The notes: a model not told the origin generated them from the sequence alone. 64,000 bases of DNA from Bradyrhizobiaceae bacterium (GCA_020544565.1 CP078014.1:998574-1062573); one strand, 5' to 3'. Shown: positions 46,462-55,904, numbered from the stretch's first letter. A program made the numbers and translations.

Positions 46462-46668
46462 CCTGCCGAATTGATTCGCTGCCGTTCAAGGTTGTTCATA
46501 GGTCGGTGGTGATTTCTTTTTTGTCTTTCAGCCTCGTGCCGGAGTGTTATCGTCGAATCAAGGGATTCGCGTCGCGTCATCTTGAGTCGTCATGGTGAGC
46601 AATGCGAAGCGCATGTGGTCACGCAGGTGGCCGACCACCGATGGTGCAGATGTTGAGGTCCGGGGGCC

Positions 46669-47328
46669 ATGGGTTCGGACGGTTTTGAGTCCAAGAAAGA
46701 TCGCGCTCCGGTGTCGTCGGGAGCAGGGGCGGACAGGTTCGCGCCGAGCAGTCTGGCGAGCATGGTCGAGCGCAATCTGAACGCCGATGCCTTCGCCGAC
46801 GGCTCCGCGGTCAATCTGGTCGAAATCTCCGGCGTCATCAAATGGTTCGACGCCTCCAAGGGCTACGGCTTCATCATTCCGGACAATGGTTGGCCCGACG
46901 TTCTGCTTCACGTCACCATCCTTCGCCGGGACGGCTACCAGACCGCCTATGAAGGTGCTCGGGTGGTGTGTGAATGCGTGCAGCGGCAGAAGGGCTATCA
47001 GGCGTTCCGCGTCGTCTCCATGGACGAGTCCACGGCGATCCATCCGGCGCAGATGCTGCCGCCGCGCACCCACGTCAGCGTCACCCCGACCAGCGGGCTG
47101 GAACGGGCGCAGGTAAAGTGGTTCAACCGGCTGCGCGGGTTCGGCTTCCTGACCTGCGGCGAGGGCACGCCGGATATCTTCGTCCACATGGAAACCCTGC
47201 GCCGCTACGGCATGACCGAGCTGCGGCCCGGCCAGTATGTGCTGGTTCGCTTCGGGCCGGGCTCCAAGGGCATGATGGCCGCGGAAATCCAGCCCGAGAC
47301 CGGCGCGCCGGGCTTGTCCTCGCATTAG
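46669..47328 (+). CDS. Double cold-shock domain protein
   Basis: This 219-residue protein holds two cold-shock domains that bind single-stranded RNA or DNA. The first spans about 52-120 (GVIKWFDASKGYGFI, then DVLLHVT), the second about 145-212 (QVKWFNRLRGFGFL, then DIFVHME); the RNP1 and RNP2 aromatic residues are kept in both. Twin-CSD proteins are common in alphaproteobacteria. The N-terminal 50 residues are variable. About 200 bp of T-richer leader precede the gene, as usual for Csp genes. Confidence 0.9.
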   Translation: MGSDGFESKKDRAPVSSGAGADRFAPSSLASMVERNLNADAFADGSAVNLVEISGVIKWFDASKGYGFIIPDNGWPDVLLHVTILRRDGYQTAYEGARVVCECVQRQKGYQAFRVVSMDESTAIHPAQMLPPRTHVSVTPTSGLERAQVKWFNRLRGFGFLTCGEGTPDIFVHMETLRRYGMTELRPGQYVLVRFGPGSKGMMAAEIQPETGAPGLSSH

Positions 47329-47371
47329 CGATCCTGGGTGGGTGACGCCGGGCGGCCGCGCCATGCCGCCT

Positions 47372-47434
47372 GGGCTTGGAGTTGGGCCTTGAAGCTTGCC
47401 TTGGAGCTTGGTCTTAAGGCTTGGTCTTGGGTCC
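47372..47434. repeat. Degenerate short tandem repeat (CTTGG-rich)
   Basis: About five units of 12-14 bp with a consensus near GGYCTTGGAGCTT lie in the gap between the cold-shock gene and the DUF192 gene. Units differ in length, so it looks like an old, drifting minisatellite. Confidence 0.55.
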
Positions 47435-47560
47435 GCCGTTCGCCGGTTTTCAACCACATCCTCGTGATCCGCAAAGCGCCGAACCGCCGGCGTCTGGTCT
47501 TTGCCATGATCGTCGCGTTATAGCGGTGCATCGCACGGACCGCCCAAGGGTGTTTTGAGA

Positions 47561-48073
47561 ATGCATGTCGCTCGCCTGCTGAAACCCGCACTTCGGATTC
47601 CCTTGCTGCTGCGGCGTTGTCTGGCGCCGGGCATGTTCGCCGCCTGTCTGTTGGTCGGCGCGATCGGCATGACGGCGAATGCGCGGGCTGCCGAGGTGCA
47701 GCCGCTCGAGATCGTCACCAAATCGGGCGTGCATGTGTTTTCTGTTGAAGTCGCCCGGACCGACGAGGAGCGCGCCACCGGCTTGATGTATCGTAAGGAA
47801 CTGGCGGAGGGGCGCGGCATGCTGTTCGACTTCACGCCCGAGCAGCATGTGTCGATGTGGATGAAGAACACCTACATTCCGCTCGACATGATTTTCATCC
47901 GCAGCGATGGCCGTATCCTGAGGATCGCGGAGAACACCGAGCCGCTGTCGGAGAAGATCGTTTCGTCCGGCGGGCTGGCGCGGGCCGTGCTTGAAGTGGC
48001 CGGTGGCACCGCCCGGAAATACGGCATCGCGCCGGGCGACCGGGTGGCCCATCCGCTGTTCGGGGCGCGCTGA
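47561..48073 (+). CDS. Exported DUF192 protein
   Basis: This 170-residue protein has a signal peptide (hydrophobic 25-38, cleavage near ARA-A, residue 44). The DUF192 domain covers nearly all the rest: VEVARTDEERATGLMYRKEL, MLFDFTPEQHVSMWMKNTYIPLDMIFI, and GGTARKYGIAPGDRV. Its function is unknown, and members are often periplasmic. An in-frame TTG lies two codons before the ATG. The segment WMKNTYIPLDMIF is the family's most conserved part. It lies upstream of a convergent tRNA-Pro gene. Confidence 0.88.
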   Translation: MHVARLLKPALRIPLLLRRCLAPGMFAACLLVGAIGMTANARAAEVQPLEIVTKSGVHVFSVEVARTDEERATGLMYRKELAEGRGMLFDFTPEQHVSMWMKNTYIPLDMIFIRSDGRILRIAENTEPLSEKIVSSGGLARAVLEVAGGTARKYGIAPGDRVAHPLFGAR

Positions 48074-48102
48074 CGGTCGCGCTTCCTAGGGATGGGCGGC
48101 CT

Positions 48103-48124
48103 GTCAGAATCGCGTCAGAATCGC
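48103..48124. repeat. 11-bp tandem repeat
   Basis: GTCAGAATCGC occurs twice in perfect tandem, between the DUF192 stop and the tRNA-Pro 3' end. Confidence 0.6.
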
Positions 48125-48157
48125 TTTTGGAAAATTCAGTAGATTCAAGTAGATAAC

Positions 48158-48234
48158 TGGTCGGGGCAGGAGGATTCGAACCTCCGACCTGCGGTACCCA
48201 AAACCGCCGCGCTACCAGGCTACGCCATACCCCG
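48158..48234 (-). tRNA. tRNA-Pro (UGG)
   Basis: On the minus strand: acceptor CGGGGTA pairs with TGCCCCG (one G-U), anticodon loop TTTGGGT with anticodon TGG, T-arm GGAGGTTCGAATCCTCC, discriminator A and an encoded CCA (48158-48160). The UGG anticodon reads CCA and probably all proline codons. Confidence 0.95.
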
Positions 48235-48411
48235 AGAGCTGCAGTCGATACACGCTTCATGGGGCATCAGCAAGGCGGCCGGGCGCGGCTCACCGGGAAA
48301 ACCCTGACCGGGGAGATCCTTGCCGTGACTGGCGGCGATCCGCCGCCGTGCTCCCGGGATCGTTTCGATCGCGATGCCGCCTGTCGGCGGTTTCATGGCC
48401 GCGGCCGTTGT

Positions 48412-49329
48412 CTAGCCGGCGAAAGCCGCCTTGACGGAGCGCCGGACCTTCCTGAAGAATTTTCTGAGCGGGGTCTGCTTCTTCTCCTTGAGCCAGGCAT
48501 AAAGCACGCTGTGTTCGTCCTCGTCGCGGCCGACATCCTGCGCCACGAGGTCCGGATGTTTCAGCGGAAATGCGATCGGCCGGGTCGGGATCATCAGCGT
48601 GGGTGATTCCGTTGTCGTGTGGGTTGCGTCGGCGCCGAACCCGACATTCTCGACGAGGTTGCTGGCTGGCACGATCGACAGGCTGCGCTTCACGCCCATG
48701 AAGTATTGCCACTGATAGTCCCAGGTATCGATCTTGCCCGTGATGGTCTCATCCAGTTGGCGGCCCAGAAATTCCTGAATGCGCGGCGGCCCGTAAAAGA
48801 CGTCGGGATCCCGGGTCGTTGTCCATCCCGGCGTGTCGAATTCGAACTGCTCCCAGGCGCGCCGCCACGTCGCCCATCCCCAGCAATGGGGGATGCGCGA
48901 GAAATAATAGCTGTCCTGACCGGGTCGTTCGGACGACAGGAAATTGTTGCCCGAAACCATGAAAACCCGGTCGTCGTGGCGATAGCGCTCCAGCATCTCC
49001 CAGGCGAACGGAAAAAACGTGGGGTCGGCCAGGCAATCGTCTTCGAAAATGATCGCCTCTTCGGCAATCCCGAACGCGAAATCGAGGCCGGATACGATCC
49101 GCCGTCCGCAGCCCAGGTTGGCGTCGGAATAATCCCGATGAACCTCGCAAGGCCAGTCGATGGTTTCGACGATTTTTCGGGTTTCGGCGCAGAGATGCGT
49201 TTCGTTGCGCGATGGCCGAGGCCCGTCGGCGACGATGATCAGTCGCTCGGGCCGCGCGGCGCGAATGCGCTCGAAGACGCGGGCGGTTGGAACGGGCCTG
49301 TTGAATATGAAAAATACAATGGTTTTCAT
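48412..49329 (-). CDS. GT-A-type glycosyltransferase (HlpA-like)
   Basis: This 305-residue protein starts MKTIVFFIFNRPVPTARVFE, typical of the family often annotated as hemolytic protein HlpA or GT2-like. The nucleotide-sugar metal site is probably FEDDCLADPTF (about 101-111). HCWGWATWRRAW is a family hallmark near 160. There are no membrane segments. Such genes usually add sugars to cell-surface polysaccharide; the sugar is unknown. GGGGAAGG precedes the ATG. The gene is slightly AT-richer than the surroundings and stands next to a tRNA-Pro gene and an OpgC gene. Confidence 0.82.
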   Translation of the reverse strand: MKTIVFFIFNRPVPTARVFERIRAARPERLIIVADGPRPSRNETHLCAETRKIVETIDWPCEVHRDYSDANLGCGRRIVSGLDFAFGIAEEAIIFEDDCLADPTFFPFAWEMLERYRHDDRVFMVSGNNFLSSERPGQDSYYFSRIPHCWGWATWRRAWEQFEFDTPGWTTTRDPDVFYGPPRIQEFLGRQLDETITGKIDTWDYQWQYFMGVKRSLSIVPASNLVENVGFGADATHTTTESPTLMIPTRPIAFPLKHPDLVAQDVGRDEDEHSVLYAWLKEKKQTPLRKFFRKVRRSVKAAFAG

Positions 49330-49391
49330 AAATGCCTTCCCCAAAGCGTTAAACTGCCTTGGACTGCATCCCTCGTTTCAAACGTCCTTGG

Positions 49392-50552
49392 TCAGGATGC
49401 CTCTTGCGATGTGACCGGCTTCGCCGCGCGCGCCGCCGGTTTGTCCTGCTTCTTGGACCAGCTCTTGTAGTAGGCGACGACACAGAGCAGCGCGATGCCG
49501 ATGACGCTGACGCCGAGCTGAGCCCACACCGTGCCCCAGCTCAAGCTCAGCACGAAATGGGCGACGAAGGACAGGAAAATGCCGACACAGAACACCTCAA
49601 GCGACTGTTGGCCGCATTTGATGACCGGTTCGAGCCACTTCGACTCGAGCAGCTTCCAGTCCTTGCGCACGAACCGCGTCATGAAGAATGCGATCACCAC
49701 GAAATGGATGACGCGATAGGGCGCCAGGAACGTCTTGTCGTTGGGGTTGAAGGCGTCGTAGAGCCACCTCGGGAACATGTCGCCGAAGGCTTCGAAACGT
49801 CCGGCCATGGTCATGACCAGCGCGAAAATCAGATAGAGCGTGCCGAGGACCAGCAGCCATTTCGACTGGATCACCGATTGCGATTCCCGCGCGCCGCCCA
49901 GCGCGAACCAGGCCCCGAACACGAACAGCAATTGCCACGTATACGGATTGAAGTACCAGGATCCGGTCGGGTAGGCGGCAAAATTCCAGCCGAACTGACG
50001 GGCCGCGAAATACAGCGCCAGCGAAGCGATCATCACCAGATCGGGTTTGCGCAGCATCAGCCACAGCACCGGCGGGAAGAAGCCCATCAGCACGATATAG
50101 AGCGGCAGAACGTCGAGATTGAGCGGCTTGAAACGCAGCAGCAGGCCCTGCGTCAGCGTCTGGATCGGATTCTCGACAAGGCCCGCGACATTGAATTCGT
50201 TGAGAATGTCGGGGTCGGCATAGCGCAGCGCGACCCAGCCGATCGCGGCGATATAGATGACGAACAGCAGCACATGGGCGACGTAGAGCTGCCAGACGCG
50301 TTTCCACAGGCGGGTGGAGCCGATGAGGAAGCCGCGGTCGAGCATCATCTTGGCGTAGACGAAGGACGCCGTGTAGCCGGAGATGAAGACGAACAGGTCG
50401 GCGGCGTCGCTGAAGCCGTAGTTGCGCGGGGTGGCCCAGTTGATGACGTTGTTGGGGATGTGATCCAGAAAAATCCACCAGTTGGCGATGCCGCGAAAGA
50501 AATCGAGCCGCAGATCGCGGCCTTTTTCTGGGAGTGTTGCCCGGATTTCCAT
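49392..50552 (-). CDS. OpgC-family membrane acyltransferase
   Basis: This 386-residue protein has about ten membrane helices. The start RDLRLDFFRGIANWWIFLDHIP carries the Arg and His that are conserved in OpgC/MdoC and other acyltransferase 3-like proteins. OpgC adds succinyl groups to periplasmic glucans; here the acceptor is unknown. The last 25 residues are basic and cytoplasmic (YYKSWSKKQDKPAARAAK). It lies 62 bp upstream of the HlpA-like gene on the same strand, so both may act on the same glycan. Confidence 0.88.
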   Translation of the reverse strand: MEIRATLPEKGRDLRLDFFRGIANWWIFLDHIPNNVINWATPRNYGFSDAADLFVFISGYTASFVYAKMMLDRGFLIGSTRLWKRVWQLYVAHVLLFVIYIAAIGWVALRYADPDILNEFNVAGLVENPIQTLTQGLLLRFKPLNLDVLPLYIVLMGFFPPVLWLMLRKPDLVMIASLALYFAARQFGWNFAAYPTGSWYFNPYTWQLLFVFGAWFALGGARESQSVIQSKWLLVLGTLYLIFALVMTMAGRFEAFGDMFPRWLYDAFNPNDKTFLAPYRVIHFVVIAFFMTRFVRKDWKLLESKWLEPVIKCGQQSLEVFCVGIFLSFVAHFVLSLSWGTVWAQLGVSVIGIALLCVVAYYKSWSKKQDKPAARAAKPVTSQEAS

Positions 50553-50789
50553 GGAGTCCGTTTCGTAATGCGATCGGATGAAAAGACTTCGTCGCGGCGT
50601 GCCCGCCGGCCTGACGGCGTTGTCACGGCGCTTTGTTCGGATTATATCAGACCCGTCCGGGAGACGTCTGCCCGGGAAATGGGCGAAGATGGAGCCGAGA
50701 CGGATCGGGCTCCGGACGCCGCCCGAATCGCTGGCATTTTATCGGGTCATCCTGCCGACGGCGCAGGTTTTGAGGTTTTCAAATTTCCC

Positions 50790-51095
50790 ATGACAGCTCG
50801 AATCTTCAAACCGGCGAAGAGCGCCATGCAGTCCGGCGCCGCGACGACCAAGGCGTGGCAACTGGATTATGAGCCCGAGCAGGCGCGGGTGATCGAGCCG
50901 CTGATGGGCTGGACCAGCTCCGGCGACATGAAGCAGCAGGTCACGCTGCGCTTTGATACCCAGGAGGACGCCATCGCCTATTGCGAGCGCGAGGGCATCG
51001 CCTATCAGGTGCTGGAGCCGAAGGAATTGCAGCCGCGGGTGAAGGCTTATGCGGACAACTTCGCCTTCCGCCGTCCCGAGCCGTGGACTCATTAA
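50790..51095 (+). CDS. NDUFS4-like accessory subunit of complex I
   Basis: This 101-residue protein matches the ETC complex I subunit conserved region, known as the 18-kDa NDUFS4/AQDQ subunit in mitochondria and in alphaproteobacteria. The pattern WQLDYEPEQARVIEPLMGWTS, then TQEDAIAYCEREGI and YADNFAFRRPEPWTH, is characteristic. It sits on the matrix/cytoplasmic arm near the Fe-S modules. No nuo genes are in the window. Its final codons and stop form the first unit of a 16-bp tandem repeat. Confidence 0.93.
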   Translation: MTARIFKPAKSAMQSGAATTKAWQLDYEPEQARVIEPLMGWTSSGDMKQQVTLRFDTQEDAIAYCEREGIAYQVLEPKELQPRVKAYADNFAFRRPEPWTH

Positions 51096-51163
51096 ACCCT
51101 GGACGCACTAAACCCTGGCCCCATTGAGTTCTGGACGCTCTGAACTCTGGGTTCACTGATTTT
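51084..51163. repeat. Five-unit 16-bp tandem repeat over the 3' end of the complex I subunit gene
   Basis: Five consecutive 16-bp units each begin TGG: TGGACTCATTAAACCC, TGGACGCACTAAACCC, TGGCCCCATTGAGTTC, TGGACGCTCTGAACTC and TGGGTTCACTGATTTT. Units 1 and 2 differ at two or three places and units 3-5 are more diverged. The stop codon TAA lies in unit 1. Confidence 0.85.
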
Positions 51164-51463
51164 TCGCGCCGGTCTCCCGGCCATTGAGCCGCCGGTCCCG
51201 GCGGCCGTTTCCTGACAGCTTCCGGACAGGCCGAAACCCGGTCCCCTCAGGGGGCCGGCTTTGACGGTTGCGAAAGGCGGAGGAATGTCGCGGACACGAC
51301 AGTTCCGACCGCCGCTTTGCCCTATGCAGGCTTGTCGGGCCGGCTGGCCCGGCCAAAAGGTTGGGGTTGCATTCTGTCGCCAAGCAGTGACAACCTCAAA
51401 GGCCAAAGCCGCCCCCGAGAGAGGCGGCGCAAGCAAAATCAAAGTGTTACGCGGCGGGAAACA
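51164..51463. other. Intergenic region before mccB
   Basis: After the 16-bp repeats come 300 bp with no convincing gene. A GC hairpin is at 51188-51205; the rest should hold the promoter of the leucine genes. No strong promoter motif can be named. Confidence 0.5.
51188..51210 (+). terminator. Possible terminator after the complex I subunit gene
   Basis: GCCGCCGG-TC-CCGGCGGC is an 8-bp perfect stem followed by CGTTTCC. The T-run is short, so the call is weak. Confidence 0.4.
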
Positions 51464-53068
51464 ATGCCTCTTCGTTCCGGACTCGATCCGAAATCCCCTG
51501 ATGTCGTCCGCAATGCCGAAGTGATGCGGGGTCTGGTTGATGACCTGAAGGCGAAGCTCGCACAGGCCGCCGAGGGCGGCGGCGAGGCGGCGCGGGCGAA
51601 GCACGCGGCGCGGGGCAAGATGCTGGCGCGGGAGCGCGTCGATCTCCTGATCGATCCGGGCACCGCGTTTCTGGAATTCTCGCCGCTGGCGGCCTATGGC
51701 CTCTATGGCGGCGGCGTCCATGCCGCAAGCATCGTCACCGGCATCGGTCGCGTCGCGGGCCGCGAATGCGTCATCGTCGCCAATGACGCCACCATCAGCG
51801 GCGGCACCTATTATCCGATGACGGTGAAGAAGCATCTGCGCGCGCAGGACATCGCGCGGCAGAACAATCTGCCCTGCATCTACATGGTGGATTCCGGCGG
51901 CGCGTTTCTGCCGCAGCAGGACGAGATTTTCCCGGACGAAAAGCACTTCGGCCGCATCTTCTACAATCAGGCCAACATGTCGGCGGAACGCATTCCGCAG
52001 ATCGCCGTGGTGATGGGATCGTGCACCGCGGGCGGGGCTTACGTGCCGGCGATGTCGGACGAGAGCATCATCGTGCGCAATCAGGGCACCATCTTTCTTG
52101 GCGGCCCGCCGCTGGTGAAGGCGGCGACCGGCGAGGTGGTGACGGCGGAAGAACTCGGCGGCGCGGATGTGCACAGTCGCCAGTCCGGCGTGACCGATCA
52201 TTACGCCCAGAACGATGCCCATGCCATCGGCATCGCGCGCCGCATCGTCGGTAATCTCAATCCGGCGACGTCGTCCGCCACTGGCCTGCGCGCGCCGGTC
52301 GAACCGCTGTTCGCCCGCGAGGACATCTACGGCGTGGTGCCGGCGGATGCGCGCAAGCCGTTCGACGTGCGCGAGATCATCGCGCGGATCGTCGACGGCT
52401 CGGAGTTCGAGGAATTCAAGAAGCTCTACGGCACCACGCTGGTGTGCGGCTTCGCCCATATCTGGGGCTATCCGGTCGGCATCATCGCCAACAACGGCAT
52501 TCTCTTTAGTGAGAGTTCGCTCAAGGGCGCGCATTTCATCGAATTGTGCTGCCAGCGCGGCATTCCGCTGCTGTTCCTGCAGAACATCACCGGCTTCATG
52601 GTCGGCAAGAAATACGAGGCCGGCGGCATCGCGCGCGACGGCGCCAAGCTGGTCACGGCTGTCGCGACCGCCTCGGTGCCCAAGTTCACGGTGGTGATCG
52701 GCGGCTCCTATGGTGCCGGCAATTACGGCATGTGCGGCCGCGCCTACAGCCCGCGCTTCCTGTGGATGTGGCCGAATGCGCGCATCTCGGTAATGGGCGG
52801 CGAGCAGGCGTCGATGGTGCTCAGTCAACTGCGCCGCGACAATATCGAGGCCAAGGGCGGCACCTGGTCGGTGGAAGACGAGGAAAAATTCCGCAGCCCG
52901 ATCCGCGAGCAATACGAGACCCAGGGCCATCCCTATTACGCCACGGCGCGGCTGTGGGACGACGGCGTGATCGATCCCGCCGATACGCGCCTCGTGCTCG
53001 GGCTCGGGCTGTCGGCCGCCGCCAACGCGCCGCTCGAGCCGCCGAAGTTCGGCGTGTTCCGGATGTGA
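51464..53068 (+). CDS. mccB: Methylcrotonyl-CoA carboxylase, carboxyltransferase (beta) subunit
   Basis: This 534-residue subunit transfers the carboxyl group from biotin to 3-methylcrotonyl-CoA in leucine breakdown. The carboxyltransferase fold shows [19 protein letters not shown], the oxyanion-forming [16 protein letters not shown], and later [23 protein letters not shown]. The AFLPQQ segment favours MCC over propionyl-CoA carboxylase. Its length (534) agrees with MCC beta. The hydratase gene starts 15 bp downstream and mccA further on, so the order is liuB-C-D-E-like. Confidence 0.93.
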   Translation: MPLRSGLDPKSPDVVRNAEVMRGLVDDLKAKLAQAAEGGGEAARAKHAARGKMLARERVDLLIDPGTAFLEFSPLAAYGLYGGGVHAASIVTGIGRVAGRECVIVANDATISGGTYYPMTVKKHLRAQDIARQNNLPCIYMVDSGGAFLPQQDEIFPDEKHFGRIFYNQANMSAERIPQIAVVMGSCTAGGAYVPAMSDESIIVRNQGTIFLGGPPLVKAATGEVVTAEELGGADVHSRQSGVTDHYAQNDAHAIGIARRIVGNLNPATSSATGLRAPVEPLFAREDIYGVVPADARKPFDVREIIARIVDGSEFEEFKKLYGTTLVCGFAHIWGYPVGIIANNGILFSESSLKGAHFIELCCQRGIPLLFLQNITGFMVGKKYEAGGIARDGAKLVTAVATASVPKFTVVIGGSYGAGNYGMCGRAYSPRFLWMWPNARISVMGGEQASMVLSQLRRDNIEAKGGTWSVEDEEKFRSPIREQYETQGHPYYATARLWDDGVIDPADTRLVLGLGLSAAANAPLEPPKFGVFRM

Positions 53069-53083
53069 TGGAGAGGTGAGCCG

Positions 53084-53866
53084 ATGACCGATCTCGTCCG
53101 CATCGAGCGCGAACAGGGCGTGGCGCGCGTCACGCTTAATCGTCCCGAACTGAACAACGCGCTCAACAGGGCGCTGATCGACGAACTGCGCCAAGCCTTC
53201 GAGACCATTGCCGCGGATCGCGCCATCGCCACGCTGGTACTGGCGGGCGAGGGCAAGAGCCTGTGCGCCGGCGCGGATATCAGCGCCATGCGCGAGGCGG
53301 GGACTTATTCTCGCGACGAGAACATCAACGACGCGCTGCCGCTGGTGCGGATGCTGTCGGCGCTCGACCGCATGCCGCAGACCACGGTGGCGCGGGTGCA
53401 GGGGCCGATCTATGGCGGCGGCGTCGGCGTGGTCGCGGCCTGCGATATCGCCATCGGCTCGGCAGCGGCGACGTTCTGCCTGTCGGAAGTGCGGCTCGGT
53501 ATCGTGCCGGGCATGATCAGTCCTTACGTGCTGCGCGCCATCGGCGAGCGCACGGCGCGGCGCTACTTCCAGACCGCCGAGGTGTTCGATGCCAACGAGG
53601 CGATGCGCATCGGCCTGCTGCACGAGGTGGTGGAGCCCGACGCGCTGGACGAGCGCATCGGTAAACTCCTGAAACAACTGAAATCCGCAGCGCCCGGCGC
53701 GCGCAGCATCGCCAAGAAGCTCGCGAGCGATATCGCCGGGCGGCCGATCGACGAGGCGCTGATGGTTGAGACCGCGCACCTGATCGCCGACGTGCGGGCG
53801 AAGCCCGAGGCGCGCGAAGGTCTCTCGGCTTTTCTCGAAAAGCGCAAACCGTCGTGGAGCAATTGA
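53084..53866 (+). CDS. liuC: Enoyl-CoA hydratase family protein (probable methylglutaconyl-CoA hydratase)
   Basis: This 260-residue crotonase-fold enzyme has the acyl-CoA binding ECH blocks: SLCAGADISAMRE (oxyanion-hole Ala/Gly), ARVQGPIYGGGVGVVAACDIAIG and FCLSEVRLGIVPGMISPYV with the catalytic Glu in the last block. Position between mccB and mccA suggests the hydration of 3-methylglutaconyl-CoA to HMG-CoA, the LiuC/AUH step. Family alone would allow other enoyl-CoA substrates. Gaps of 15 and 7 bp to its neighbours support one operon. Confidence 0.85.
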   Translation: MTDLVRIEREQGVARVTLNRPELNNALNRALIDELRQAFETIAADRAIATLVLAGEGKSLCAGADISAMREAGTYSRDENINDALPLVRMLSALDRMPQTTVARVQGPIYGGGVGVVAACDIAIGSAAATFCLSEVRLGIVPGMISPYVLRAIGERTARRYFQTAEVFDANEAMRIGLLHEVVEPDALDERIGKLLKQLKSAAPGARSIAKKLASDIAGRPIDEALMVETAHLIADVRAKPEAREGLSAFLEKRKPSWSN

Positions 53867-53873
53867 TCCGGTC

Positions 53874-55901
53874 ATGGAGCCGCGCGTGAACACCACCTCC
53901 GGAGCAAGCCCGCTCTATCGCCGCTTCGGCACCCTGCTGATCGCCAACCGCGGCGAGATCGCCTGCCGTGTCATCCGCACCGCGCGCGCCATGGGGCTGC
54001 GCACCGTCGCGATCTATTCCGAGGCGGACGCTGATGCGCTGCACGTGGCGGCGGCCGATGACGCCGTGCTGTTAGGGGCGGCGCGGGCGAGCGACAGCTA
54101 TCTCAACATCGACCGCATTCTCGACGCCGCGAAGAAGACCGGCGCGGAGGCGATCCATCCCGGCTACGGCTTCCTGTCGGAAAACGCCACTTTCGCGCGC
54201 CGCTGCGCCGAAGCCGGCATCGTCTTCGTCGGCCCCACCGCCGAGATGATGGAGGCCATGGGCTCCAAGTCCGGCTCCAAGCAGTTAATGGAAAAAGCCG
54301 GCGTGCCGCTAGTGCCCGGCTATCACGGTGAGGCGCAGGACGACAAAACCCTTGCGGACGCGGCGGACCGGATCGGCTATCCGGTTCTGGTCAAGGCGTC
54401 GGCCGGCGGCGGCGGGCGCGGTATGCGCATCGTGCGTTCCGCCGATGAACTGGCGGCGGCGATCGTCAGCGCCAAGCGCGAGGCGCTGGCGGCGTTCGGC
54501 GACGACCGTATGCTGATCGAGAAGTTCGTCCAGAACCCGCGCCACATCGAGGTGCAGATCGTCGGCGACAGCCGCGGCAATCTGGTGTCGCTGTTCGAGC
54601 GCGAGTGCACCTTGCAGCGCCGCCACCAGAAGGTGATCGAGGAAGCACCGTCGCCGACGCTGAACGCCGCGCAGCGCGAGGCGGTGTGCGACGCCGCGCG
54701 CAAGGCGGCGGGCGCGGTGAACTATGTCGGCGCCGGCACCATCGAGTTCGTATCCGATGGCCGCGACACGTTCTTCATCGAGATGAACACCCGCCTTCAG
54801 GTCGAGCACCCGGTGACCGAACTGATCACCGGCGTCGATCTGGTGGAATGGCAGTTGCGCGTCGCCTTCGGCGAGACGCTGCCGCTCAGGCAGGACCAGA
54901 TCCGGCTCAACGGCCATGCCATCGAGGCCCGGGTCTACGCCGAGAACCCGAACAAGGGCTTCATGCCCTCGGTCGGCCGCATCCGCACCTGGCGCGCGCC
55001 GGCGGAGGTGGACGGCCTGCGCATCGACGCCGGCTACGGCGAGGGCAAGACGGTGTCGCCGAACTACGACGCCATGTTGGCGAAGGTCATCGCCTGGGCG
55101 CCGACCCGCGATCTCGCGATCTCGCGACTCAACCGGGGCCTGGAAGAAACCGACGTTCGCGGCGTCGTCACCAACATCCCGTTCCTGTCGGCGCTGATCA
55201 CGCATCCGGATGTGCGCGCCAACAAGATCGATACGACCTTTATCGAGCGGGAGCTTGCGAAACTTACGCCTGCGGAAGCCGCGCTGACCGAGCTTGAACT
55301 CGGCGCGGCGGTTGCCGCGATCCTGCACAGCGAGGAGCTTGCCGCCGGTGCGGATGCCGCCTCGCCGTGGCGGGCCGGGGGAGGCTGGACCGCGGTTGGG
55401 CCGCGCCGGCGAACCTTCGCGTTCCGGCAGGCGGAGGGCGAGCGCAAGGTAGCGCTGCGCTATGGCGATGGACCGTCGGCGCTGTCCATCGACGGTCGCG
55501 ACTTCGCCTTCGCCAGTTCGGCGTCGGCGCGCGGCGGCCTCGACGTGGTTCTCGATGGCGTCAGGCACCATGTCGCCGGCCTGCTCGACCGCCACGAGGT
55601 CTATGTTCGCACCCGCAACGGGCGCTTTGAATTCCACTGGATCGATCCGTTCGGCACCGAGGACGAGGAACAGGCCGGCGGCGACCGCGTGGTCGCGCCG
55701 CTGCCCGGCACCGTCGTCGCGCTATTGGTCGAGGAAGGTGCATCGGTGGAGAAGGGCGCGGCGATCCTGACGCTGGAAGTGATGAAGATGGAGCAGACCC
55801 TGCGCGCGCCGTTCGCCGGCACTGTCAAGCAGATCAAGTGCAAGGTCGGCGATATCGTCCAGGAAGGCGTCGAACTCGCCGAGATCGAGCCGAAGGCGTA
55901 A
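53874..55901 (+). CDS. mccA: Methylcrotonyl-CoA carboxylase, biotin-carrying (alpha) subunit
   Basis: This 675-residue subunit carboxylates its own biotin with ATP and bicarbonate. The N-terminal biotin carboxylase domain spans about 18-465 (LLIANRGEIACRVIRTARAMG, ASAGGGGRGMR, EMNTRLQVEHPVTE). A BT/linker region follows, and the C-terminal biotinyl domain carries the biotinylated lysine K638 in EVMKMEQ. Length fits MCC alpha. It follows the hydratase gene by 7 bp and precedes HMG-CoA lyase by 3 bp. Confidence 0.94.
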   Translation: MEPRVNTTSGASPLYRRFGTLLIANRGEIACRVIRTARAMGLRTVAIYSEADADALHVAAADDAVLLGAARASDSYLNIDRILDAAKKTGAEAIHPGYGFLSENATFARRCAEAGIVFVGPTAEMMEAMGSKSGSKQLMEKAGVPLVPGYHGEAQDDKTLADAADRIGYPVLVKASAGGGGRGMRIVRSADELAAAIVSAKREALAAFGDDRMLIEKFVQNPRHIEVQIVGDSRGNLVSLFERECTLQRRHQKVIEEAPSPTLNAAQREAVCDAARKAAGAVNYVGAGTIEFVSDGRDTFFIEMNTRLQVEHPVTELITGVDLVEWQLRVAFGETLPLRQDQIRLNGHAIEARVYAENPNKGFMPSVGRIRTWRAPAEVDGLRIDAGYGEGKTVSPNYDAMLAKVIAWAPTRDLAISRLNRGLEETDVRGVVTNIPFLSALITHPDVRANKIDTTFIERELAKLTPAEAALTELELGAAVAAILHSEELAAGADAASPWRAGGGWTAVGPRRRTFAFRQAEGERKVALRYGDGPSALSIDGRDFAFASSASARGGLDVVLDGVRHHVAGLLDRHEVYVRTRNGRFEFHWIDPFGTEDEEQAGGDRVVAPLPGTVVALLVEEGASVEKGAAILTLEVMKMEQTLRAPFAGTVKQIKCKVGDIVQEGVELAEIEPKA

Positions 55902-55904
55902 GCG

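Noticed and set aside
48158-49329. Genomic island at tRNA-Pro carrying the glycosyltransferase and OpgC genes
   Set aside because: The genes lie on the 5' side of the tRNA, no integrase gene is present, and no second copy of the tRNA 3' end was seen in the window.
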